This document shows, piece by piece, positions 1-8,354 of a stretch of 64,000 bases of DNA; the first letter of the stretch is position 1, and each line of letters opens with the position of its first letter. The position numbers and the translations under genes are program-made. The stretch lies in assembly GCF_026127265.1 (NCBI RefSeq), contig NZ_WWFG01000002.1:2852001-2916000 (forward strand), given 5' to 3'. Origin of the DNA: Nostoc sp. KVJ3 (GTDB lineage: Bacteria; Cyanobacteriota; Cyanobacteriia; Cyanobacteriales; Nostocaceae). The notes under the pieces are model-generated. The model was not told the DNA's origin. It saw only the letters and a program-made list of their open reading frames with translations, and did not search any database.

Positions 1-68
1 TTCGCGCAGCAGCAACCATAGAACTAGGCTAAGAGGCAAGCAAAGTTACAACATGAGTTATGGCAATT

Positions 69-629
69 TTAGGCATTTTGGGGAGTCGAAATGTTAGTTT
101 GTTCGGATGCTGGGCGGGGAAAATTTGGCAAATCAATTCCGCTGTGACTAGCATTGCGAGTTTTGAGTGCTAAACGGTAACTCACACTTTGCAGTTCTGC
201 TTGCAGTTGGCGATTTTCCCGTTGTAGCATTGCTACCTTTTCTCTCACTGGTGTCATCCGCTCCTCAAACTTCCGACGGTAAATTTGAGGCAACTCTTGT
301 ACTACTTGCTCCAACATCCGAGTGCGATCGGTGAGTTCTTGGACTGACTGTCGCAATTGGTAAATTTCGGAGTCACGAGTTGTAATTTGCTCTTGATAGA
401 ATGCCACCTGCTGCTCTACAGCTTGGAGTTGTTCTTGCAAAGCTTGTAACTGGCTCAAATCACGCTCAAGTTCCGGCTGCTGAGGCATAAAACTGGCGTT
501 GCCCTTAACCAGCCGGAAGAGTTCTTGAGATAGTTGTTGTACTAATTGATCGCGAAGTTGCAACTCCTGGCGTAGTTGCGATACTTCCGTAGAGAGAACT
601 TGAATATTGGGTGTATCAGATTGGCTCAC
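69..629 (-). CDS. Coiled-coil protein of unknown function
   Basis: A 186-residue protein read from a GTG start at 629. Residues about 10-150 are almost entirely heptad-like sequence rich in Leu, Gln and Glu, so a long coiled coil is expected. There is no signal peptide, membrane segment or catalytic motif. The C-terminal 30 residues are polar and probably disordered. It lies on the same strand as rpsF but about 410 bases downstream, beyond a repeat-filled spacer, so it is probably not in the same transcript. I do not recognise a named family. A cytoplasmic scaffold or structural role is an inference from composition only. Confidence 0.7.
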   Translation of the reverse strand: MSQSDTPNIQVLSTEVSQLRQELQLRDQLVQQLSQELFRLVKGNASFMPQQPELERDLSQLQALQEQLQAVEQQVAFYQEQITTRDSEIYQLRQSVQELTDRTRMLEQVVQELPQIYRRKFEERMTPVREKVAMLQRENRQLQAELQSVSYRLALKTRNASHSGIDLPNFPRPASEQTNISTPQNA

Positions 630-779
630 AGTAGCTTACAGCTCCCATTCAGAATCTTGTCCACTCTTAGGTATAACTGCGGGAGTACTACCTTTGGCAA
701 GTATTTGTTAATTTAGCATTCCCAAATAAGTCACGGAAAAAGAAAAAGACAAAATTTTACTGAATTGGGAATTGCGAGC

Positions 780-950
780 ATCTCAATGAAAGCAAATTTA
801 TCAAATAGATTGTCATTGCGAATGAAGTGAAGCGCAATGAAGCAATCGCAGTATCTAGACTTTGCGATTGCAACTCTTGGAGATGTTCCGCGAATGCTCC
901 ATTTCATTACGTACCCTACCGGAAGGCTCCGCCTACGCGATGACAGCTTA
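780..950. repeat. Nostoc-type interspersed repeat (MITE-like)
   Basis: The spacer between rpsF and the coiled-coil gene holds a short element whose ends are near-inverted (TGTCATTGCG at about 811 and CGCGATGACA at about 934). The right part (GGAAGGCTCCGCCTACGC) recurs at about 12031-12048, next to a similar ATGACA end. Nothing in it is coding. It reads as a dispersed non-autonomous repeat. Confidence 0.5.
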
Positions 951-1040
951 TGTTTTTACACATTTGGGATGCTCCCCTGGGAATTGGGCATTGGGGAAGA
1001 AACTTGTTAAATAATTTCATCTCCCTCATCCCCCTGCCCC

Positions 1041-1394
1041 CTACGCGACCGTTGCAGCTACTTTAGTGGGCTTTTCCTTTTCTTCTTTAGGGGGTTTTTC
1101 TTCGGCGATATCCTGCTTAACTGTCAGATAACGAATCACTTCTTCACTCAAGCGCATGGCGCGTTCAAAGGGAGCGATCGCAGTTGCAGGTGCAGTGTAG
1201 TTTAATTGGATATAGATCCCATCGCGGTGTTTTTTGATTTCATAAGCCAGACGTCGCTTACCACGATTTTGAATTTGGATATCCTCAGCGCCTTGGTCGC
1301 GAAGCAAATTCTGATATTTGGTAATTGCTTGCTCTGCCTGTTCGTCTCCCAGGTCAGGACGAAGGATGTACATTGTTTCGTAATTTGTAGTCAT
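1041..1394 (-). CDS. rpsF: 30S ribosomal protein S6
   Basis: S6 binds S18 and the central domain of 16S rRNA in the small subunit. The typical core is present: the start NYETMYILRPDL, the GKRRLAYEIKKHRDGIY segment, and the VIRYLTVK strand. The Glu/Lys-rich tail after about residue 95 is common in cyanobacterial S6. A longer reading frame begins at a TTG at 1418. The ATG at 1394 is preferred because conserved S6 sequence starts there and a GGAAA-type ribosome site precedes it. The product is 117 residues. S18 and ssb are not neighbours in this window. Confidence 0.93.
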   Translation of the reverse strand: MTTNYETMYILRPDLGDEQAEQAITKYQNLLRDQGAEDIQIQNRGKRRLAYEIKKHRDGIYIQLNYTAPATAIAPFERAMRLSEEVIRYLTVKQDIAEEKPPKEEKEKPTKVAATVA

Positions 1395-1798
1395 ATTTTC
1401 CAGTTTCCTTATGGACAAGTACGGTTGCTGATATTAATTTATACTTGATATAAATTTAAAATGCCAGTATTAATCAACATCGGAAGCAACAAGGAACTAT
1501 AATCTTACCAGTTTTCAATTTTGTTTCATTAGTCAAATCGCCAAAGTTTGGATTATTTTTGGATGTCCCTAATGAAAAATAGGTTGCGAGGCGACCCTCA
1601 GATTTCTTTAGCTGATTCCAAAAGAAGCCTTTCACTGACCGTAAGGGGAGTGATGAGGCGCAAGGGGTATCTTTCTTTAAGGGCATCTATAGCGATCGCA
1701 TTTTTGCTCAAGACTCAATCGGTTCGTTAAAAAGCTAATTGAGAATTGCTACCCGCTCACAGTTTCTAATCACAGATAAGAGGATATTCATCAAGGTT

Positions 1799-2572
1799 AT
1801 GGCGCAGCGCTACGTGCGAATTCAAAATCAAGAAGGACAGATTTACTATGGGATACTACAACTATCCCTCAATGTGCAGGTGCTGGATGCTCCGCCCTGG
1901 TTACAAGGACAACCCACTGATTTAACTTTGACACCAGAAAATTATCAAATTCTGGCTCCTTGCGCTCCCTCAAAAATTGTGGCAGTGGGTAAGAATTATG
2001 CAGATCATGCAGCCGAAATGGGAACTTCAGTACCTTCTGAGCCACTAATATTTCTCAAGCCACCCACGTCCATCATTCCATCGGAGAGGGAGATTAAGTA
2101 TCCTCCCCAGTCACAAAGGGTTGACTATGAAGGAGAGTTAGCTTTAGTAATTGGCGATTACGCTTTTGAATGTACACCAGAGGTAGCCCAAACCAAAATT
2201 TGGGGCTATACCATCGCCAATGATGTAACAGCGCGGGATTTACAAAAACGGGATGGCCAATGGACGCGAGCCAAAGGTTTTGATACTTTCTGTCCTTTGG
2301 GCCCTTGGATTGTGCGGGAATTAAATCCAGGAGCGAGATTGCAGACTTTTGTAAATGATGATGGTCATCCAGTCCAATCTGCCTGTATCGATCAGATGGT
2401 GTTTTCACCCGATGTTCTAGTTTCCTATATTAGTCAGGTGATGACTCTACTACCTGGTGATTTGGTGCTTACAGGTACACCAGAGGGTGTAAATCCATTG
2501 CATCCAGGCGATCGCGTCCGCGTGGAAATTGAAGGTATTGGTCGCCTGGAAAACACCGTAGCGACCCGTTAA
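1799..2572 (+). CDS. Fumarylacetoacetate hydrolase family protein
   Basis: A 257-residue enzyme of the FAH superfamily, which hydrolyses, hydrates or decarboxylates acylpyruvate-like diketo acids using a divalent metal. Family signatures are visible in order: VGKNYADHAAEMG, GELALVIG with its metal-binding acidic residue, NDVTARDLQ, KGFDTFCPLGPW, and GDLVLTGTPEGV near the C-terminus. An upstream TTG at 1739 would add 20 residues with no family resemblance, so the ATG at 1799 is chosen. Substrate cannot be set from sequence. Acylpyruvase or oxaloacetate decarboxylase activity is most likely for a stand-alone cyanobacterial copy. The gene converges on the Tic20-like gene with a 3-base gap. Confidence 0.88.
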   Translation: MAQRYVRIQNQEGQIYYGILQLSLNVQVLDAPPWLQGQPTDLTLTPENYQILAPCAPSKIVAVGKNYADHAAEMGTSVPSEPLIFLKPPTSIIPSEREIKYPPQSQRVDYEGELALVIGDYAFECTPEVAQTKIWGYTIANDVTARDLQKRDGQWTRAKGFDTFCPLGPWIVRELNPGARLQTFVNDDGHPVQSACIDQMVFSPDVLVSYISQVMTLLPGDLVLTGTPEGVNPLHPGDRVRVEIEGIGRLENTVATR

Positions 2573-2575
2573 TGA

Positions 2576-3052
2576 CTAGCGCACTTGCATATACACGGCA
2601 TCAGAAATCGCCGGGATTTCCGCATAACGACCGCTCACAGACTGGATGACTGAATATGCAACTGCTCCCACTATGCCGATAAAAATGGTTGTAGATAGGG
2701 TTTGAATTGCAAAACCACCAAGGGGAACTAGACCCACAACATCAGTGAGGATATTAAACAAAAAGATAATGATATCCAAAAGGATTGCTTGCATGGTGTT
2801 AAAACGAACAAAGTGACTAATTTTTTCGTTTCTGACTACCAGCAAAAATAAAGCAAAGAAAATAATCATTCCTGCATAACGCACACCGTAGTAAATTCTC
2901 AACAATGGTATGAGTGGCAGAAACAGTAGTTGTAGCGGTGGAAAATCTGAGAACAAATATCTGCCAAATACAAAAACTTCAATTAGAGGAAGCAAATAAG
3001 GCAAGCAAGCAAAAATCCGATCTGAAACAGTTGTAGACCCGCGCCAAGACAT
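2576..3052 (-). CDS. Tic20-like membrane protein
   Basis: A 158-residue integral membrane protein with about four hydrophobic segments, starting MSWRGSTTVSDRIFACLPYL. The arrangement (short N-terminal polar stretch, a DRIFACLPYLLPL motif, then four helices) matches cyanobacterial homologues of the chloroplast inner-envelope import component Tic20, whose role in cyanobacteria is not settled. The longer frame from 3127 was rejected because an AGGAGA ribosome site sits just before the ATG at 3052. It is convergent with the FAH-family gene. Confidence 0.75.
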   Translation of the reverse strand: MSWRGSTTVSDRIFACLPYLLPLIEVFVFGRYLFSDFPPLQLLFLPLIPLLRIYYGVRYAGMIIFFALFLLVVRNEKISHFVRFNTMQAILLDIIIFLFNILTDVVGLVPLGGFAIQTLSTTIFIGIVGAVAYSVIQSVSGRYAEIPAISDAVYMQVR

Positions 3053-3133
3053 TATGCGTTCTCCTGTGGTTAAATTTCTATAGTTACTTGAGCTTAGGAT
3101 AACGCAGTTGCTCGGTTTTGCTGGCAAATTAAA

Positions 3134-3331
3134 CTATTCTATATGGGCGATGCGAAAGCCCATCATACACTCGTACTGGTCTGGCTGCTGTTGAGTAAGT
3201 TTACGAATGGCTTGACCACAGCGCAGTTGACCTCCACGCCAACGGGGTTGACCGCTCCCGTCTGCGAGTAAACAAGACTGGCAAACTTGCTCAGGGGCAA
3301 GGATTTGCTCGTCCATTAAAATGACTAGCAT
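3134..3331 (-). CDS. Small cysteine-containing conserved-type protein
   Basis: A 65-residue protein starting MLVILMDEQILAPE, chosen because a strong AGGAGG site lies 7 bases upstream; the frame itself extends to 3355. It contains four Cys (CQSC, C, C) and a GQPRWRGGQLRCGQAIRKL segment. The CxxC pair plus later Cys could bind a metal, but no named family is recognised. It lies just upstream of the Tic20-like gene on the same strand (81 bases to that ATG), so the two could be co-transcribed. Confidence 0.6.
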   Translation of the reverse strand: MLVILMDEQILAPEQVCQSCLLADGSGQPRWRGGQLRCGQAIRKLTQQQPDQYECMMGFRIAHIE

Positions 3332-3883
3332 CGAATCCCTCCTGTAAATCCTCATTGTGAAACAATTGTGGATTTTAGATTTTGGATTGACCCCATAGAT
3401 ATATCTAGGGTTAAGTGTTGTGATTTGCGATGATGCTTTGCATCTGCCGGAGGCGATCGCAAATCACACTTAAGAGCTACATCCTACATTTTTATGACAA
3501 AAATGTGGAAAACCACAATTTAATAATAATTGTCAAGTAAATCTTAATTTTTTATTGTATGTTGTGTCTATTGCAAATTGGACATTTTAGTAAAAAATAA
3601 TACAAAATTCTTCGCATTAAGTTGAGCAGAGACAACCAACGGTATCCATTGCATCCCTGTTAATTTAGTAGTGGAGAGTGTCAAAGTTAATCTTCAGGAA
3701 ACAACAAAAGCTTTACGCACAAGCAACACAGCGATCTATTGAAACTCCCTTGACGCTACTAGGTAAAACTGAGTTAACTAGATAGCCATTTAAGGGGTGC
3801 ATTTATAAAATACTGGGGTAAACTTGCAAGCAAGTTAATACACATTTTTACTCAGAGGCTCGTCGGTCTGGGCATCACTCACA
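3332..3883. other. Non-coding spacer with HIP1-containing inverted repeat
   Basis: About 550 AT-rich bases without a credible gene. It holds an imperfect inverted repeat (arms at 3413-3431 and 3456-3471; the right arm overlaps a GCGATCGC octamer at 3453-3460). The rest is presumably promoter and leader for the divergent flanking genes, but no promoter can be assigned with confidence. Confidence 0.5.
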
Positions 3884-6800
3884 ATGGAACACTGGCAATT
3901 TCTGATACAGAAACAAGGCGCTCGCTCATGGCATATTCTAGAATCGCCAAATTTGGAAATTTTGGAAGGGCAATATAGAGTTTTGGCTCGTTCTAACCTT
4001 CTTAATACAGACGTGGAAGTGCGGGTAACTCACTCTTCAACCCAGGAAATTCAACCAACGCGGCGAATTTTCAAGCGATCGCGTCGCACTAATTCAGAAG
4101 GCTTAATGGCCGTCATTCCTTTTACCTACTTCGATGCGGGAGTTTGGGAGTTGCGCTGTACAGGCGATTTGATGTCGGATCTGCTCGGTAAATCTTGGCA
4201 ATATACTGTCCAAATTAAAGTATTGACCGAGGAAGAAGAAAGGGAGCGATGGGAGCAGGAGAAGAATGTAGAATCAATTTCACCTGATCGCCCAGATACT
4301 ATTTCTGAAAACTTAGATATTGCCCCAACAGAATCAGCAATTAACCGAGAGGAAGCGATCGCAGTTTCCGCAGAATTAGCAATTGCTACAGATAGCAACC
4401 CTGCTACCATTGTTATTCCAGATAAAGGAAACTTGGATAATGCCCCAACAGAATCAGCAATTACTCTCGATGAAGCGATCGCAGTTTCCGCAGAATTAGC
4501 AATTGCTACAGATAGCAACCCTGCTACCATTGTTATTCCAGATGAAGGAAACTTGGATAATGCCTCAGCAGAATCAGCAATTAACCGAGAGGAAGCGATC
4601 GCAGTTTCCGCAGAATTAGCAATTGCTACAGATAGCAACCCTGCTACCATTGTTATTCCAGATGAAGGAAACTTGAATAATGCCCCAGCAGAATCAGCAA
4701 TTACTCTCGATGAAGCGATCGCAGTTTCCGCAGAATTAGCAATTGCTACAGATAGCAACCCTGCTACCATTGTTATTCCAGATGAAGGAAACTTGGATAA
4801 TGCCCCAACAGAATCAGTAATTACTCTCGATGAAGCGATCGCAGTTTCCGCAGAATTAGCAATTGCTACAGATAGCAACCCTGCTACCATTGTTCTGCAA
4901 GAAGAAACGCAAGAAAATATAGCGATCGATGAGCCTGTAAGTCCTGTATGGCTCAAAGGTGAGACAGCAGAGCAGATTTTACAAAATTTAATAGATTTAG
5001 CTTTACCCGATTCTGAACTGCTTCTGAAAGATGAGGAGGTTACAGATTTTCTAGCAACAGAACCACCATTATTGCTAACTTTAGATCGAGATACTTACAT
5101 TGCTGGTTGGGGAAAAGCTCTTACAATCAATGGGCACATAGAACTTAAAGAAAAGACAAATTTAGATCGGGCTGAAAAATTATACTCAAAAAGCTTGCGG
5201 GCGCTTGAACTAGGAATTGAACTGCGATCGCCCCTAGAGTCAAAAATCTTAACCAAGCTACGGCAACCCTTACCAGATCAGGAGTTACCCTTCAGCATCA
5301 ATACCTCAATTGATATTCCTGCTGACTTTGAATCCAAATTAATTTTAGCGGATATCAGTTTGTATGGTCGATTCGCCGATGTTAGTGGAGTCATCCTGTT
5401 AGCCAGCCAGTCCTTCACTATTACAGCAGATGTAACAGAATTACTGGCAATCACAGCCGTAGCAAAACCTAGTACATCGTTAAATAGCCCTATAGTAACA
5501 TCGGACTCGTCTACTGCTTTAACGGAGCCAGAGACAGATGTAAGGATCGACTTGAAATTATTCAATCTAGTCAAGATCCCAAAAACAGAAGAGTCTCAGG
5601 TACTCAATCCATCACCAAACACACCCCTACCACCGCAAATTAATCTACAAGTTCTGCGAGAAACCACCCTACGGACATCTAACTTAAAGAATTCAGTCAC
5701 TTCGCCTCAATTGCCGAAATTGCCACCGATTCAAACTGATGTCAATCTTTCCACAGATATTATTGCAGAATCCCCTAAACAGGAGGAGCCTCTAGAAAAG
5801 GATACTACTATAGCTGCCATTAACTTGGAGCAGTTAGTCATTAGGCAACGTCGAATGCCAATACTCGATACTACTTTTCCATACTTGAGACGGTTACAAG
5901 CTTTGCCAGGTGATACAGAAGAAGAACTAAAAAATAATATCTCACCAGATTTAGAAGTTCAAGCATCTGAAGATTTCCCACAGTTGGACGCAATTGTAGC
6001 TGAAGATCAAAATACACCGGAATTAGTAGTTGATGATGCACAATTTCAGGAAGAATCTGTTGCTGAAATAGAAACTCAGTCAAATGTACAATTCCAGGAA
6101 GAATCTGTTGCTGAAGTAGAAACTCAGTCAAATCCACAACTTATTACAACAGGCAACCTTTATTCATCTCCCCTACTCAGGAAGTGGGTGCAAAGTCAAG
6201 GATACATTTTGCCTGAATCCATCAATGAACTAGAAACTGAAGACAGCGATCGCTATGTTCCAGCCCAGCAGACTCAGCTTTTTCTTAGTGCTGGAACTCC
6301 CAATGTTGATGTCAGCTTACCATTAAGCGAGGATACCCAAGAGTCGGTTTTTGAGCTTGACAACTTTGAGGAAGACGCAGACACAGCAAAGGAAACTAAT
6401 CTAGAGACAGTGGAAAATACGGTAGCAGAGAAAGTATCGGAACCAACACTTTCAATGGCTCTAGTAAGACAACTACCGCCTCCTCCTCCTCCAATAAAAG
6501 TAAATATAGCATCAGCTTGGTTAGCGCAAGAAATTGTTGTAGATGATACAGATAGTCAACTGGAAGCCGATGCAACGAATAATTACTCCTTGCAAGAAGA
6601 AAAGCAACCACTGTTAGGTTTATCTCCTTCTCTACCCGTAACTGCGGCAGCCATTAAGCCTTTGCCAATTCCACAATTACATATACCAGAAGGCGAACTA
6701 ATCGCTGATAAATTTATCATAGTGCGCGTAATACTGCCTGAAATAACTCAGCAAGTGGTTGTTAAGTTATGGGTTGAAGATTATCAAACTCGCTGGTTAC

Positions 6801-7021
6801 TAGATGGGCCTCATCTATTGACAAATTTAATACCTAATGCATTGGGAGGTTTAGAAGTGATAACCCAATTAAAGATTCCCCTTGGCTGTTTGGAAATTCG
6901 CATAGAAGCGATCGCACTTGATCTGACAACCCAACAGGAGAGCCACAAAGTTACAATAATACGGACTGTAATTCCTCCAGACTTGCCAGATTTACAGCTA
7001 GATGAACTACTGGGGATGTAA
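3884..7021 (+). CDS. Large repeat-containing protein of unknown function
   Basis: A 1045-residue soluble protein with no signal peptide or membrane helix. Residues 1-120 form a compact, well-ordered-looking domain (WQFLIQKQGARSWHILES, then VIPFTYFDAGVWELRCTGDL). Residues about 143-337 are five near-identical 40-residue repeats. A second ordered part lies around 350-510. A long acidic, Pro/Gln-rich, probably disordered stretch includes a run of six prolines near 868. The last ~110 residues are again strand-rich and end in a PPDLPDLQLDELLGM tail. The two terminal domains look like beta-sandwiches joined by a linker. I do not recognise the family. It stands alone between divergent neighbours. 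Confidence 0.85.
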   Translation: MEHWQFLIQKQGARSWHILESPNLEILEGQYRVLARSNLLNTDVEVRVTHSSTQEIQPTRRIFKRSRRTNSEGLMAVIPFTYFDAGVWELRCTGDLMSDLLGKSWQYTVQIKVLTEEEERERWEQEKNVESISPDRPDTISENLDIAPTESAINREEAIAVSAELAIATDSNPATIVIPDKGNLDNAPTESAITLDEAIAVSAELAIATDSNPATIVIPDEGNLDNASAESAINREEAIAVSAELAIATDSNPATIVIPDEGNLNNAPAESAITLDEAIAVSAELAIATDSNPATIVIPDEGNLDNAPTESVITLDEAIAVSAELAIATDSNPATIVLQEETQENIAIDEPVSPVWLKGETAEQILQNLIDLALPDSELLLKDEEVTDFLATEPPLLLTLDRDTYIAGWGKALTINGHIELKEKTNLDRAEKLYSKSLRALELGIELRSPLESKILTKLRQPLPDQELPFSINTSIDIPADFESKLILADISLYGRFADVSGVILLASQSFTITADVTELLAITAVAKPSTSLNSPIVTSDSSTALTEPETDVRIDLKLFNLVKIPKTEESQVLNPSPNTPLPPQINLQVLRETTLRTSNLKNSVTSPQLPKLPPIQTDVNLSTDIIAESPKQEEPLEKDTTIAAINLEQLVIRQRRMPILDTTFPYLRRLQALPGDTEEELKNNISPDLEVQASEDFPQLDAIVAEDQNTPELVVDDAQFQEESVAEIETQSNVQFQEESVAEVETQSNPQLITTGNLYSSPLLRKWVQSQGYILPESINELETEDSDRYVPAQQTQLFLSAGTPNVDVSLPLSEDTQESVFELDNFEEDADTAKETNLETVENTVAEKVSEPTLSMALVRQLPPPPPPIKVNIASAWLAQEIVVDDTDSQLEADATNNYSLQEEKQPLLGLSPSLPVTAAAIKPLPIPQLHIPEGELIADKFIIVRVILPEITQQVVVKLWVEDYQTRWLLDGPHLLTNLIPNALGGLEVITQLKIPLGCLEIRIEAIALDLTTQQESHKVTIIRTVIPPDLPDLQLDELLGM
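4310..4895 (+). repeat. Five tandem 120-bp coding repeats
   Basis: Five copies with an exact 120-base period lie inside the large unknown gene, each encoding about 40 residues around EAIAVSAELAIATDSNPATI. Every copy contains a GCGATCGC (HIP1) octamer at the same place. Two sub-types alternate (INREEAIAV and ITLDEAIAV), in the order A-B-A-B-B, which suggests duplication of a two-unit block followed by a single-unit gain or loss. Confidence 0.95.
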
Positions 7022-7027
7022 CTAAGG

Positions 7028-7115
7028 GAATTGGGGAAGAAACTTGTTAAATAATTCCCCCTTGTCTCCCTCATCTCCCTTGTCTCCCCTCTGCCCCCTG
7101 CCCCCTGCCTCTCAA
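7028..7115. repeat. Intergenic purine/pyrimidine-rich Nostoc repeat
   Basis: GGGGAAGAAACTTGTTAAAT followed by a C-rich run of CTCCC/CCCCTG units. The same GGGGAAGAAACTTGTTAAAT block with a C-rich tail occurs at about 993-1040 after rpsF, so this is a dispersed element rather than a simple terminator. Confidence 0.6.
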
Positions 7116-7214
7116 CATGGGCTGTGTTAAAAATATGAAAGAATTTAAAAAATCTGGCAGGATTTGCAGTAAGCTCATTTTGAATTGTAGTGTTATTTAG
7201 CAGGAACCTTTATT

Positions 7215-7325
7215 ATGGCAGCTTCCTTTTTGCCTTCTATCTTCGTTCCCATCATCGGTTGGGTTTTGCCAGCTATAACCTTCGCATTTCTGTTTTTATA
7301 CATTGAAAGCGACGATATCAGCTGA
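7215..7325 (+). CDS. psaI: Photosystem I reaction centre subunit VIII
   Basis: A 36-residue single-helix protein starting MAASFLPSIFVPIIGWVLPA and ending in YIESDDIS, which matches PsaI. PsaI helps hold PsaL and the trimeric form of photosystem I. The single hydrophobic helix spans residues about 6-30. AGGAACC about 8 bases upstream may be its ribosome site. A strong terminator follows 46 bases after the stop codon, so it is probably monocistronic. Confidence 0.9.
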   Translation: MAASFLPSIFVPIIGWVLPAITFAFLFLYIESDDIS

Positions 7326-7370
7326 TCTAGCCATTAGTCATTTGTAAATGACTATTGACCAAAATTAATA

Positions 7371-7404
7371 CCGCCTATCTCATAGAGACAGGCGGTTTTT
7401 TTAA
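7371..7404 (+). terminator. Rho-independent terminator after psaI
   Basis: CCGCCT...AGGCGG stem extended by TCTC/GAGA, followed by a run of eight T. Well placed for psaI. Confidence 0.85.
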
Positions 7405-7468
7405 CGTTGATTTCTCAACAGATGCTAGAAAATCCTAACTTATAGTGTTCGGTTCAAAGGGACTAATG

Positions 7469-7588
7469 TTAAATCGAAGAACCGAGTCCGGCGTAGGCAC
7501 CATAAAAGAAAATGCCCAAGACTGTAATTATACCTAAACCTGCGATCGTAGCGACGACCCACAGGGGAATTCTCCCACTTCCAGACAC
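7469..7588 (-). CDS. psbJ: Photosystem II protein J
   Basis: A 39-residue single-helix subunit: [19 protein letters not shown], then [15 protein letters not shown], matching PsbJ. It regulates electron flow on the acceptor side and assembly of photosystem II. The start is GTG at 7588, supported by a GGAGGAGAG ribosome site directly upstream; no in-frame ATG exists nearby. It is the last gene of psbEFLJ, 70 bases after psbL. Confidence 0.92.
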
Positions 7589-7658
7589 AGCTTCTCTCCT
7601 CCCTTAACAACAAATCAACACAGGTTAAATAAACAAAAATTAACAACAGCAGTTCCAG

Positions 7659-7781
7659 TTAGTTAAAGAAGTAACTGGAAAACAGAATACCGAGAACGAA
7701 AACTAGTAGTAGCCCCAGGTATAGGGAAGTGCGGTTTAGTTCAACCGGCTGATTATTGGGATTAGGCGATCTTTCTACCAT
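7659..7781 (-). CDS. psbL: Photosystem II protein L
   Basis: A 40-residue subunit: MVERSPNPNNQPVELNRTSL followed by one hydrophobic helix and the SSYFFN end. PsbL sits at the photosystem II monomer interface and protects QA/QB electron transfer. The ATG at 7781 is 8 bases downstream of the psbF stop, in the usual E-F-L-J order. A longer in-frame extension was rejected because the family starts at this Met. Confidence 0.95.
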   Translation of the reverse strand: MVERSPNPNNQPVELNRTSLYLGLLLVFVLGILFSSYFFN

Positions 7782-7789
7782 AATTGCTC

Positions 7790-7927
7790 CTAACGGTGAA
7801 TAAATTGCATTGCGGCGATCGCGCCTAAAAAGAATACAGTTGGTACACCTAAAGTATGTACTGCCAGCCATCTAACGGTAAAAATTGGATAGGTAACTGG
7901 TTGATTGATGTTATTGCCGCTAGTCAT
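7790..7927 (-). CDS. psbF: Cytochrome b559 subunit beta
   Basis: A 45-residue protein: MTSGNNINQPVTYPIFTVRW then LAVHTLGVPTVFFLGAIAAM. His24 in the helix is the expected axial heme ligand shared with PsbE. The ATG is 9 bases after the psbE stop. A GCGATCGC octamer falls inside the helix-coding part. Short genes of this operon are easily missed by length filters. Confidence 0.95.
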   Translation of the reverse strand: MTSGNNINQPVTYPIFTVRWLAVHTLGVPTVFFLGAIAAMQFIHR

Positions 7928-7936
7928 GATTTCAAA

Positions 7937-8185
7937 CTACTTTCCAATAAATTGTTCAACTTGTTTTTTAGCTTCAAAACGGTTCTTCACAATTGGCACT
8001 TCTTGCCGCGCTGGTGTGAAATACTCATTTGGGCGGGGTGTACCAAAAGCATCATAAGCCAGCCCGGTGCTGACAAACAGCCAACCTGCAATAAATAATG
8101 CTGGAATGGTGATGCTGTGAATTACCCAGTAACGAACGCTGGTAATGATGTCCGAAAACGGACGTTCTCCAGTGGTACCTGACAT
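7937..8185 (-). CDS. psbE: Cytochrome b559 subunit alpha
   Basis: An 82-residue protein, the first gene of psbEFLJ. It has the N-terminal SGTTGERPFSDIITSVRYWV, the heme-ligand His23 at the start of the single helix, and the lumenal tail DAFGTPRPNEYF. Together with PsbF it forms the b559 heme protein required for photosystem II assembly. AAGGTAGGA precedes the ATG. Upstream on the same strand lie ycf48 and rubA, the arrangement conserved in cyanobacteria. Confidence 0.97.
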   Translation of the reverse strand: MSGTTGERPFSDIITSVRYWVIHSITIPALFIAGWLFVSTGLAYDAFGTPRPNEYFTPARQEVPIVKNRFEAKKQVEQFIGK

Positions 8186-8269
8186 TTAGATTCCTACCTT
8201 CACAAAGAATGTTATAGAGTTTATTATCCTACAAAGTTAAGAAAGAGTTACAAGTTGCAAAGTTCTTCT

Positions 8270-8350
8270 CAGAAATAGGTACTGGGGATTGGGCATGGGG
8301 CATTGGGTATTGATTATTAATTTACCTTCCTCATCCCCCTCATCTCCCCT
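8270..8350. repeat. Intergenic G-rich/C-rich repeat between psbE and ycf48
   Basis: GGGGATTGGGCATGGGGCAT-type units followed by CCTCATCCCCCTCATCTCCC. The two arms are partly complementary and could form a hairpin. It separates ycf48 from psbE. Confidence 0.5.
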
Positions 8351-8354
8351 CCGA

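Noticed and set aside
1474..1730. Opposed short frames between rpsF and the FAH-family gene
   Set aside because: They overlap each other, have no family features and no ribosome sites.
4310..4895. CRISPR array
   Set aside because: The repeats are 120 bp, contiguous and in frame with no unique spacers. The 219-bp repeats at 32492-32929 are rejected for the same reason.
4126..4956. Long antisense frame (276 codons) with repeats opposite the large unknown gene
   Set aside because: It mirrors the 120-bp repeats of the real gene; the repeats keep the antisense frame open. No start signal or family.
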